A DNA stretch of 64,000 nucleotides from Ancylobacter defluvii (lineage in GTDB: Bacteria; Pseudomonadota; Alphaproteobacteria; Rhizobiales; Xanthobacteraceae). The DNA is taken from contig NZ_JAHBGD010000005.1 in NCBI RefSeq assembly GCF_018390605.1, positions 248,001 through 312,000 on the forward strand, in the 5' to 3' direction. Positions within the stretch are counted from its first letter, which is position 1. Each line of letters opens with the position of its first letter. The notes under the pieces were generated by a model that saw only the letters and a list, made by a program, of their open reading frames with translations, had not been told where the DNA came from and did no database searches. The position numbers and the translations under genes are program-made. Below are positions 1-7,378 of this stretch, piece after piece.

Positions 1-918
1 ATATTGCGCTATCTCGGCACCTGCGACGGCGACATGGAGAAGGGCTCGCTGCGCGCCGACGTCAATGTCTCCGTGCGCAAGCCGGGCGAGGATTTCGGCA
101 CGCGCTGCGAGATCAAGAACGTCAACTCCATCCGCTTCATCGGCCAGGCGGTCGAGGTCGAGGCGCGCCGGCAGATCGGCATCCTGGAGGATGGCGGCAG
201 CATCGACCAGGAGACGCGGCTGTTCGATCCCGGTCGTGGCGAGACCCGCTCCATGCGCTCCAAGGAAGAGGCGCATGACTACCGCTATTTCCCCGACCCG
301 GACCTGCTGCCGCTGGAGTTCGACGACGCCTTCGTCGCCGAGCTGAAGGCGCATCTGCCGGAACTGCCGGACGAGAAGAAGGCGCGCTTCATCGCCGAAT
401 ACGGGCTCTCCGCCTATGACGCCGACGTGCTGGTGGCCGAGAAGGCCACGGCCGATTATTACGAGGCAGCGGTTGCCCATGGCGGAGCCAAGCGCGACGC
501 CAAGGCGGTGGCCAACTGGATCATGGGCGACGTCTCGGCCTATGCCAATACGGCCGGCCTCCCGGTCGCCGAGACGCATATCACGCCGGCGCAGATTGCC
601 GGCCTCGTCGACCTCATCGCCGACCAGACCATTTCCGGCAAGATCGCCAAGGACGTTCTCCTTCTCATCATCGGCGAGGAAAAGCACGCCGACCCGCGCG
701 CCCTCGTCGAGGCCCGCGGCATGAAGCAGGTGACGGATACCGGCGCCATCGAGGCGGCGGTGGACGCGATCATCGCGGCGAACCCCGACAAGGTGGCGCA
801 GGTGATCGCCAAGCCGACCATGCTCGGCTGGTTCGTCGGGCAGGTGATGAAGCAGACCGGCGGCAAGGCCAACCCGCAGGCGGTGAACGACCTGCTCAAG
901 GGCAAGCTCGGCATCTGA
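1..918 (+). CDS. gatB: Asp/Glu-tRNA(Asn/Gln) amidotransferase subunit B, 3' part (GatB)
   Basis: GatB is the kinase/tRNA-binding subunit of the GatCAB amidotransferase, which converts misacylated Glu-tRNA(Gln) or Asp-tRNA(Asn) in the cytoplasm. The reading frame is open from the first base, so the start codon lies left of the window; about 305 residues are present against a usual 480-500. The segment [17 protein letters not shown] followed by CEIKNVNS is the conserved cradle-domain core of the family, and the C-terminal ~150 residues form the helical YqeY-type tail ending in LLKGKLGI. The gene is intact to its TGA. The next frame, 60 bp downstream, is a decayed acetyltransferase. Identification is secure. 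Confidence 0.97.
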   Translation: MLRYLGTCDGDMEKGSLRADVNVSVRKPGEDFGTRCEIKNVNSIRFIGQAVEVEARRQIGILEDGGSIDQETRLFDPGRGETRSMRSKEEAHDYRYFPDPDLLPLEFDDAFVAELKAHLPELPDEKKARFIAEYGLSAYDADVLVAEKATADYYEAAVAHGGAKRDAKAVANWIMGDVSAYANTAGLPVAETHITPAQIAGLVDLIADQTISGKIAKDVLLLIIGEEKHADPRALVEARGMKQVTDTGAIEAAVDAIIAANPDKVAQVIAKPTMLGWFVGQVMKQTGGKANPQAVNDLLKGKLGI

Positions 919-977
919 GGGGCCGGCGGGCACGGCCGCGACCGGCACCGGCCATTGCCGGCGCGATCGCCATCGAG

Positions 978-1407
978 GTGGCCCGGCGGGACGACCTGCC
1001 GGCCATCGTCGCCATACTGGCGCTGGAGACCATGTTCGGCGTCCGCGACAGCGCCGACCCGGCGCATTTTCCGACTATGAGCGGGGCTTCGAGGCGATCG
1101 TCGCTGACCCGTGCACCACGCCCTATGTGGCGCGGGTGCAGGGGCCGGTGCCCGACGCCTTCGGCTGATTCTCGTGCGGCGCTGACACGCCACGGCACGC
1201 TGCTGGCCACCGCCGAGGCGGTGCAGGTGCATCCCGAGGCGCGCGGGCTCGGCATCGCCTCGGCGATGATGGCTTTCGCCAAGGACGAGGCGCGGCGGCG
1301 CGGTCTCGCTGCAGCTGGTCTCCCACAAGCAGCGGACGCAAGCCCACCGCTTTTACGCGCGCGCCGGTTTCGAAAAGCGGCTCGACGGTTTCAAGCTGAA
1401 GCTGTGA
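978..1407 (+). pseudogene. GNAT family N-acetyltransferase, broken by several frameshifts
   Basis: Pieces of one GNAT fold can be read only by switching frames. The N-terminus is MARRDDLPAIVAILALE from a GTG at 978. A second piece, DYERGFEAIVADP, lies in another frame and runs to an in-frame TGA near 1166. The acetyl-CoA-binding loop VHPEARGLGIASAMMAF returns in the first frame. The end, FYARAGFEKRLDGFKLKL, is in a further frame and stops at 1407. At least three shifts are needed, so no full-length product can be made unless these are sequencing errors. The pieces together give a normal GNAT length of about 143 residues. The gene sits 60 bp after gatB on the same strand. Confidence 0.75.
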
Positions 1408-1487
1408 CGGCTGCGCCGCCGGCGGCGAGGGGAACGGCGCGCGGGGGAGGGGCGTCGTTCCCGTCGCGGGTCCCGGACCGGGATGCG

Positions 1488-1790
1488 TCAGGCGCCCTTG
1501 ACGCAGCTCGACAGGAACGCCTTGCGCGTCATGTCGTTGAGTTTGCCGCCCTTTTCGCCGGTGTTCCATTGCTTCTCGCAGGCTTTGAGCCTGGAGGTCT
1601 CCGCGACCCTGGTGGGCTTGGCGGCGGGTGTGGAGGCGGCCTGCGCCGGGGCATAGCTGCTCGCGGCGGGTGCCGGTGCCGTGCCGGCGGGGGCGGGGCT
1701 GGCGGCGAAGGCTGCGGCGGAGGTGACGACGAAGGCGGCGGTGGCGATTCCGGTGAAGAGGCGACGACCGGTGAAGAGGTTGCGGTTCAT
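1488..1790 (-). CDS. small secreted PsiF-like protein
   Basis: A 100-residue protein with a signal peptide (MNRNLFTGRRLFTGIATAAF, then an Ala-rich cleavage region near residue 30), an Ala/Pro-rich linker, and a C-terminal block, LKACEKQWNTGEKGGKL followed by RKAFLSSCVKGA. Two cysteines bracket this block as in PsiF repeats (CN..GLKGDERKAFMSSCL), a periplasmic family first linked to phosphate starvation; its biochemical role is unknown. I chose the ATG at 1790 because a GGAGGA motif lies about 7 bases upstream and the signal peptide starts there; the frame is open further upstream without such support. It is divergent from the GST gene. Confidence 0.72.
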   Translation of the reverse strand: MNRNLFTGRRLFTGIATAAFVVTSAAAFAASPAPAGTAPAPAASSYAPAQAASTPAAKPTRVAETSRLKACEKQWNTGEKGGKLNDMTRKAFLSSCVKGA

Positions 1791-1890
1791 GTCCTGTTCC
1801 TCCATGGCGTCCGTCATCAGCGGCGGACGGCCGAAAGCATAGATCCGGCCCGATGTTGCAAATTGGGCCCGCCGAAGCAGAATTCGTGTC

Positions 1891-1906
1891 ATTACATGAA
1901 TGTAAT
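1891..1906. promoter_or_regulatory. palindromic operator-like site
   Basis: ATTACATGAATGTAAT is a perfect 7+2+7 inverted repeat in the 330-bp gap between the divergent PsiF-like gene and the GST gene. It is AT-rich in a GC-rich background and has the size of a MarR, ArsR or LysR recognition site. No regulator gene is adjacent, so the cognate protein is unknown. I see no coding sequence in the rest of this gap. Confidence 0.4.
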
Positions 1907-2120
1907 CGACGGATACTTACGCGAAGGCATCCCAATTCGCGACGTTGCGGCAGCGATGGCCGCCGGTGGCGAAGGGTTGCCTGATCAAACGCCCGCCCTG
2001 CCGGCTTCTTCGACGCTGCGGGGCGCCCAATGCGACCCCGCTTGCAAGCCGCCTCGCACGGCCCTAGTTCTGTTGGCGAGACGCCCAAAAGGGGGCGGGA
2101 CTGTGGAGGGCCTTGCGCCC

Positions 2121-2831
2121 ATGGCCGAACTTCAGACGAACCCGATCAAGCTCTATTACTGGCCGACGCCGAACGGCTGGAAGATCAGCATCATGCTGGA
2201 AGAGTGCGGGTTGCCCTATGAGGTCATCCCGGTGAACATCGCCAAGGGCGACCAGTTCAAGCCCGAATTCCTGGCGATCTCGCCCAACAACAAGATACCC
2301 GCCATCATCGACCCGCAGGGCCCGGACGAGGCGCCGATCTCGGTGTTCGAATCGGGGGCCATCCTGCAGTATCTCGGCCGCAAGACCGGGTTGTTCTATC
2401 CGTCTACCGAGCGCGGACGGGTCGAGGTCGACCAATGGCTGTTCTGGCAGATGGCCGGGCTGGGGCCGATGGCCGGGCAGACGCACCATTTCCGCATCTA
2501 TGCGCCGGAGAAGCTGCCCTACGCCATCGACCGCTACACCAACGAGACGCATCGGCTGTACGGGGTGATGAACAAGCGCCTCGCCGACCGCGACTATCTC
2601 GCCGGCGACTATTCCATCGCCGACATCGCCTGCCTCGGCTGGGCGAAGCTGTGGGAGCGGCAGGGACAGAACATCGAGGAGTTCCCCAACCTCAAGGCGT
2701 GGCTGGCCCGCATGCTGGCGCGCCCGGCGGTGAAGCGTGGCCTCTCGGTGAATGCCGAGGACCGCAACAAGACCGACCTCGCCACCGACAGGGACGCGCA
2801 GAAGGTGCTGTTCGGCCAGCGCGCCCGCTGA
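2121..2831 (+). CDS. glutathione S-transferase, YfcG/nu-class-like
   Basis: A 236-aa GST. The N-terminal thioredoxin-like domain (residues ~8-90) carries LYYWPTPNGWKISIMLEE, then the cis-Pro segment NNKIPAIIDP and the glutathione gamma-Glu site FESGAILQYLG. A helical C-terminal domain follows, with DYLAGDYSIADIACLGW (N-capping box). This arrangement and the length match YfcG-type disulfide-bond oxidoreductases, which use glutathione disulfide through a Thr/Asn rather than a Cys/Tyr. It is probably cytoplasmic, in thiol or peroxide homeostasis. The start is the ATG directly before AELQTNPIKLYYW. A preceding open frame is merely GC-rich read-through. Confidence 0.92.
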   Translation: MAELQTNPIKLYYWPTPNGWKISIMLEECGLPYEVIPVNIAKGDQFKPEFLAISPNNKIPAIIDPQGPDEAPISVFESGAILQYLGRKTGLFYPSTERGRVEVDQWLFWQMAGLGPMAGQTHHFRIYAPEKLPYAIDRYTNETHRLYGVMNKRLADRDYLAGDYSIADIACLGWAKLWERQGQNIEEFPNLKAWLARMLARPAVKRGLSVNAEDRNKTDLATDRDAQKVLFGQRAR

Positions 2832-2949
2832 CGCGCCGGCACCCGGCGGATTCGGCCGGTCGCCGCGCGGTCCGCACGAGATCCGTTCCGTTTCCGCGCC
2901 GGATGCTCTAACCTTTCAGTTTGACGTGGCGTCACCCGAGGGGCGGGCG

Positions 2950-3657
2950 ATGACGGACATGGACCCGGTCGGCGGCGGACATGCCGCGATCTCCGACGAC
3001 TATACCGAGGGCATCGTCGGCTCCATCGCCGCCGAGGCGGTGCGGCGCGCGGTGATGGTCGCCTGGATGGCGGTGCTGCTCGGCATCCTCGTGCAGCTAT
3101 TGATGATCGCGCTCAATCTCGGCCTCGGTACCGGCTGGCCCGGCGTGGCGGTGCTCGGCGATGTGGCGCAGGGCGTGAGCTGGGCGGTGCTGGTGTGCAT
3201 CGGCCTCGCGGTGGGCACGGTGGCCGGGCGCGACCGCGCCCTGGTGATGGGGCTGCTGGGACTGGTCTCCGGCCCGGTGGCCTGGGGCCTCGCCAAGGGC
3301 GCGCAGCGCACCGTGCAATCGGCGATGGACCTTACCCCGGCGGGGATCGACCTGTTCTTCTATCTCGTCTGCGCCATCAAGGGAGTGGAATACGCCGCTC
3401 TCGGCGCCGTGCTGGGCTATCTGTCGCAGCATGAGGTGACCCGCATCCGCAGCTATTTCCTGCTCGGCGTCGCGGTGGGCGTGCTTGCCGCAGGGGCAAT
3501 GACCGGGCTGAGCCTGTGGCGGGCGGCGCAACTCGGCACGGCAGTGGCCCCGGCCCGGTTGATCGGCACGGCGGTGAACGAGTTCGTGTTCCCGATCGGC
3601 TGCGCGCTGGTGATCTGCATGGCGCTGAGGATGAAGCGGCTGGTCGGGCTGCGTTAG
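2950..3657 (+). CDS. polytopic inner-membrane protein of unknown function
   Basis: A 235-aa protein with an acidic N-terminus (MTDMDPVGGG) and about six hydrophobic helices: residues ~35-60, 62-95, 98-118, 136-160, 170-192 and 205-230. Charged loops are short, and no catalytic or transport motif is recognisable. The start is the ATG after GGGCGGGCG. It stands alone 118 bp after the GST gene on the same strand and is followed by a 288-bp gap before the tRNA. I cannot assign a function; the helix count is read by eye. Confidence 0.7.
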   Translation: MTDMDPVGGGHAAISDDYTEGIVGSIAAEAVRRAVMVAWMAVLLGILVQLLMIALNLGLGTGWPGVAVLGDVAQGVSWAVLVCIGLAVGTVAGRDRALVMGLLGLVSGPVAWGLAKGAQRTVQSAMDLTPAGIDLFFYLVCAIKGVEYAALGAVLGYLSQHEVTRIRSYFLLGVAVGVLAAGAMTGLSLWRAAQLGTAVAPARLIGTAVNEFVFPIGCALVICMALRMKRLVGLR

Positions 3658-3945
3658 GGCGAGGTGGCGCGGCGAGGTGGCGCGGTGGGACCGCCCGCCC
3701 GCACTCGCCGGTTGTCCCCTCGTCCCTGCGAGGCGCCGGGCGCGCCTCCCGGCCAGGCACCGCCCCGGAGGCAAGGTGTTCCGCCTGTTGAGAGGCCGGC
3801 ATGGCGGTTTAGGCTTTTTGCCCGCACGGCGCGGGAGGGGTCTGGCGAAAATGCTGTTGGGCCTTGACCAGACCCGCTGCGAAACCTAGACAGAGCGCCG
3901 TCGCGGGGTGTGCTTCGTTGTTGAAGCGGGCAGGCCCGGCCGACC

Positions 3946-4037
3946 GGAGACGTGGCCGAGAGGCTGAAGGCACTCGTTTGCTAAATGAGCAGACCCCTAA
4001 AAGGGTCTCGAGGGTTCGAATCCCTCCGTCTCCGCCA
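3946..4037 (+). tRNA. tRNA-Ser (anticodon GCT)
   Basis: The 92-nt sequence folds as a class II tRNA. The acceptor arm GGAGACG pairs with CGTCTCC, followed by G and an encoded CCA. The D-loop is GTGGCCGAGAGGCTGAAGG, the anticodon loop is TTGCTAA with anticodon GCT, and there is a long variable arm and a T-loop GGTTCGAATCC. It reads AGC/AGU codons. The 3' end is a common integration target, and the DNA immediately downstream is AT-rich and palindromic. Confidence 0.97.
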
Positions 4038-4084
4038 ATATTTTTCCTTTTAAAATCAGTCACTAACTTGGATGGTGAGTGAAA

Positions 4085-4151
4085 TTACGGGAAGAAAAAT
4101 GGGAGCCATTGTGGGAAAAATACCCACATTCCCGTAAGGCTTGTTCCCATT
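4085..4151. repeat. nested inverted repeats just after the tRNA, att-arm-like
   Basis: Three overlapping inverted repeats lie within 67 bp. TTACGGGAA (4085-4093) pairs with TTCCCGTAA (4129-4137). TGTGGG (4110-4115) pairs with CCCACA (4123-4128). AATGGGA (4098-4104) pairs with TCCCATT (4145-4151). The tract is AT-rich and starts 47 bp after the tRNA-Ser end. Repeated GTGGGA/TCCCAC-type words beside a tRNA 3' end resemble integrase arm-binding sites, but no integrase gene is present. The rest of 4038-4463 holds no gene that I can support. Confidence 0.45.
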
Positions 4152-4463
4152 TCGTTCTCATGAAATCGCGCCGGCCTCATGGGAGGTCAGCATGTCCCAA
4201 GCCGTCCCAGCCGATGAATCAATTCTTGAAGACGATCATCCCCTGACACAAGTATGACAGGGGCATCGGGAGTTCATGCCTAAGGCTGCCGACAGTGGGC
4301 GGCAGGATGAACATGACCCCGAGGTGGTGCTCAGGTTCTGCCTCGGGTGTCCCTGCCATGTGCCTCTACACCGCAAGATGAACAATTCGGCTGGGGGTGT
4401 TAGGGTCCCGCTGCGGGGCGGAAGTTGGAGCCATATACCTCAGGGAAGCTCAAGGAGTGATCA

Positions 4464-5729
4464 TTGTACGCACAGGTCGGAGCGCTCATCTTCGCGACAA
4501 GCCTTGTTCAGTTGGCGAACGGCTTCTTTACGACCCTCGTATCGCTTCGCTTGGGCGTTGAGGATTTCAATCCGGCACTCGAAGGCGTTGTCATGAGCGC
4601 CTTCTTCGTGGGGTTCACAATCGGCTCCATCACCTGCGGCGGGATCATCCAGCGGATTGGGCATATACGCGGTTATGCGGCCTTCGGCGGCATCGTGATC
4701 AGCGCCACGGTGGGCATGAGCCTCATGGTGGACGCGCTTGCCTGGGCGCTGTTGCGTGCTGCCATCGGTTTCGGCTGTGTCGGGCTGTTCGTGGCGACGG
4801 AGAGCTGGTTGAACTCGAAGGCCACCCCCGCTTTGCGCGGCAAGGTCTTCTCCACCTACATGGTAGGAACCTTCCTCGCCCTCGCTCTGGGCCAGTTGCT
4901 TGTCGGTCGGCTGCCGCTTGAAGGTGGCGCGGCTTTCGACATCATCGTCGTTCTGTTCGCCGCCGCGCTCGTCATCGTCAGCATGACGCGGGCCGAGCAG
5001 CCCATTGTCACGAAAGCGGTTACGCTGCCTTACGGCGAGCTCCTGCGCGCGGCTCCGGTTGCCATTCTTGGGGCGGCCATCGCCGGCATGATCAGCGCCA
5101 CATTCTACGCGGTCGTGCCGAGCTGGATGCTGGCAAACAACGTGCCTCAGGAGACGATAGGGCTGGTCATGCTGAGCGCGGTGCTCGGCGGGCTCGTTTT
5201 TCAGGTTCCTGTCGGATTGTTGTCCGACCGTATGGATCGGCGGATGCTCCTCGCCGCGCTGGCCTTCGGCTTTGCCTTGGCTGCCGTGGTTCTCGTCTTC
5301 CTGCCGCGTCAGTTGAGCCTCGTCCTGCCGGTTGCGGCGCTTCTCGGCGGCTTCATGTCCACGCTCTATCCGGTGTGTGTTTCGCACGCGATGGACAACA
5401 TGGCGCAAGAAGGGGCCGTATCGATCAGCGGCCGGCTCATTCTCATGAGCGGCATAGGCTCCACCATCGGGCCGCTGACGGGTGCCTGGATCATGGGCTA
5501 TCTCGATCTGAACGGCGTGCTCTACTTCATGGCAGCGGCGGCCGTTCTGCTTGGAGTGGTGGCCATGCTCCGTGCGCTAGGTCGTGCATCGGCGCCGGTC
5601 GTGGAGGCGCCGTTTGCCGTCGTGGCGCCGCAAGCGCTGCACGTCGTGCCGGAGGAAGCCGTCATCCCGGAGGAAGCCGTCGCCACGGGGGCTTCGTCGG
5701 ATTTGCCCGCGACCAAGGCAACATATTAA
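4464..5729 (+). CDS. MFS transporter, YcaD-like
   Basis: A 421-aa, about 12-helix major facilitator protein. The first helices carry the family loop signature as GGIIQRIGHIRGY (between helices 2 and 3), then WLNSKATPALRGKVFS, and DRMDRRMLLAALAF as the second-half counterpart. The C-terminal ~40 residues are a soluble Pro/Glu/Ala tail with a short PEEAV repeat. The start is TTG: AAGGAG at 4452-4457 sits six bases before it, and no ATG fits. Base composition is visibly less GC-rich than the flanking genes, and it lies just downstream of a tRNA, which fits acquired DNA. The substrate is unknown; YcaD relatives export small molecules. Confidence 0.88.
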   Translation: MYAQVGALIFATSLVQLANGFFTTLVSLRLGVEDFNPALEGVVMSAFFVGFTIGSITCGGIIQRIGHIRGYAAFGGIVISATVGMSLMVDALAWALLRAAIGFGCVGLFVATESWLNSKATPALRGKVFSTYMVGTFLALALGQLLVGRLPLEGGAAFDIIVVLFAAALVIVSMTRAEQPIVTKAVTLPYGELLRAAPVAILGAAIAGMISATFYAVVPSWMLANNVPQETIGLVMLSAVLGGLVFQVPVGLLSDRMDRRMLLAALAFGFALAAVVLVFLPRQLSLVLPVAALLGGFMSTLYPVCVSHAMDNMAQEGAVSISGRLILMSGIGSTIGPLTGAWIMGYLDLNGVLYFMAAAAVLLGVVAMLRALGRASAPVVEAPFAVVAPQALHVVPEEAVIPEEAVATGASSDLPATKATY

Positions 5730-5752
5730 GCTCTGCCGATACACCTAAACGC

Positions 5753-5905
5753 TCACAATGGTTCTGGCGCATCGATCCGAGCCCGGCGGAACCCATGCTG
5801 TTCCCAGAGTAACTCGGCGGTATCCTGCCAGATCAGCCCGCCGCGAGTGATGATGCGGCGCGTTGCGCGCGCGCGGCAGATGCAGCCGGCGCGGTGATGT
5901 TTAGC
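5753..5905 (-). pseudogene. remnant or unannotated small ORF (about 44-50 codons, no clear start)
   Basis: On the minus strand a frame ends at 5753 and reads KHHRAGCICRARATRRIITR, then GGLIWQDTAELLWEQHGF, then a short Arg/Pro tail. The composition looks protein-like (CxC pair, amphipathic helix), but the frame meets a TGA near 5940 and has no ATG, GTG or TTG start, so it is probably the 3' end of a decayed gene. I do not recognise the family. The remainder of the 350-bp gap between the MFS gene and the transglycosylase holds nothing else I can support. Confidence 0.35.
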
Positions 5906-6079
5906 GCCGGTCTTCAGGGCTCGGCGGGGGCGGCCTCAAAGGCACCCGGATGGCTGCGAGTTCGCGACTGAGCTGCGCCGTGTGCCGGTTTTCATGTCGC
6001 GAATGTTGGAACGACCTGTTCCCCCGCGCTGCCATGATGGCCGGAAGCGGGCGCGCAGCGTTTCAACCTTTATCGAATT

Positions 6080-7180
6080 GTGCTAGGCAGCGGCGTGGAA
6101 TGGCGAGCAACACAGCGATGGATGGGCGGAGGGCCTCTGGCGGTCGCGGTGCTCGCGCTGGCAGGGCAGGCTGTCTGCGGCCCATTTTCCGGCGCATCGC
6201 AGGCATGGGCTGCGGATGAGTCCACGCCGGTGTCGCCAACTGAAGCTGCTTTGGCGGAGCCGTCCGCATCGCCGTCTCAGCTCGTCTGGCCGTCTACCGA
6301 CGGGGCCATGCCGGTCATGCTTCTGACGCCTGTCGCTCGCAGTTCCGCAGGTCTTGTCGCGCCTTCCTACTCAGTATGGCTGACCGACCCGCCGCACGGG
6401 GCACCGCTCGGCGGGAGGTTCGTTGCCTGGGAAGTGGCAATCGCCGAGGTCGAGGTCTTCCATCGGGAGGCCGCGGTTCCGCCGCTGGGGTCCCCGTCCG
6501 GCGCGCCGGCCGCTTCCGCTGCCCTCCCTTCCGCCGCGATCACCTCATCCGTTCCCTTGCCGCCGAGACGCCTCGCCGAGAAGCGTGGGATCGTCATGGC
6601 ATCGCTGGTGCCGCTGCCACCCAGGCGCCTCAGCGCGCCGATGTCGTACGCGCCGCAGGCGACGGCCGCGCCCGAGGAGGCCGCGCCGGATGGGGCGACG
6701 GCGCTGCGTGACGCCGCCGCCAACGAGAACCTGAACGCTCCCACGGAGGATGCCGCGCGGGCCATCGACGATGCTCCCGAGCCTGTCGCCAGCCGGGCCA
6801 CGTCTGACCGCGCGCCGCCGCGCATCGAGGCGCTGATCGAGCGCTACGCCCAGCGCTTCGACGTGCCGGCGCGGCTCGTGCGCCGCGTGGCCTGGCGGGA
6901 GAGCAATTTCGACCCAAGCAAGCGCCATGGGCCTTACTGGGGATTGATGCAGATCCGCGTCGACACCGCGCGTGCGCTCGGCTTCCGTGGTGCGCCGAGG
7001 GATCTTCTCGACGCCGACATCAACATGGCCTACGCGGTCGCCTATCTCGCCAACGCATACCGGGTCGCAGGCCGCGACGAGCGGCGGGCGGTGATGCTCT
7101 ATGCCAGCGGCTACTACTATGAGGCGAAGCGCAAGGGCATGCTCGGTTCGCTGATCCGCACCGCCGCTGCCGAGGAATAA
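6080..7180 (+). CDS. lytic transglycosylase (SLT domain), exported
   Basis: A 366-aa protein with a hydrophobic export segment (GGGPLAVAVLALAGQAV, cleavage probably after SQAWA), a ~200-residue Ala/Pro-rich low-complexity region, and a C-terminal transglycosylase SLT domain at ~250-350. The domain shows the catalytic-Glu motif AWRESNFDP, GPYWGLMQIRVDTARALGF, and INMAYAVAYLA. It cleaves peptidoglycan glycan strands in the periplasm to 1,6-anhydromuramyl ends. The start is uncertain: GTG at 6080 or 6095 places Arg residues before the hydrophobic core, while ATG at 6122 would remove them. It stands alone between an empty gap and the convergent cyclase gene. Confidence 0.85.
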   Translation: MLGSGVEWRATQRWMGGGPLAVAVLALAGQAVCGPFSGASQAWAADESTPVSPTEAALAEPSASPSQLVWPSTDGAMPVMLLTPVARSSAGLVAPSYSVWLTDPPHGAPLGGRFVAWEVAIAEVEVFHREAAVPPLGSPSGAPAASAALPSAAITSSVPLPPRRLAEKRGIVMASLVPLPPRRLSAPMSYAPQATAAPEEAAPDGATALRDAAANENLNAPTEDAARAIDDAPEPVASRATSDRAPPRIEALIERYAQRFDVPARLVRRVAWRESNFDPSKRHGPYWGLMQIRVDTARALGFRGAPRDLLDADINMAYAVAYLANAYRVAGRDERRAVMLYASGYYYEAKRKGMLGSLIRTAAAEE

Positions 7181-7378
7181 TCCGCCGGACGCCATCCACC
7201 TACCTCCAGGTGAGAATGCATCACCGTGCTGCCGCGTAGACATCGTTCTCGTCTTGGTCGTTGGCCTGTCGCCGCAACAGATGCCGGCCGTCGATCTCGC
7301 CCTGCGGCGCTCATCGGCGCGCCCACGCCGGCGCGCGCTTCAGCTGCTGTTCCTGGCGTCGCACGCTCCCGCGCGGAT

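Noticed and set aside
978-2831. A 617-codon open frame covering the GNAT piece, the gap and the GST gene
   Set aside because: Only the last 236 codons match a protein family. The front joins GNAT pieces to antisense of the PsiF-like gene, typical of read-through in high-GC DNA.
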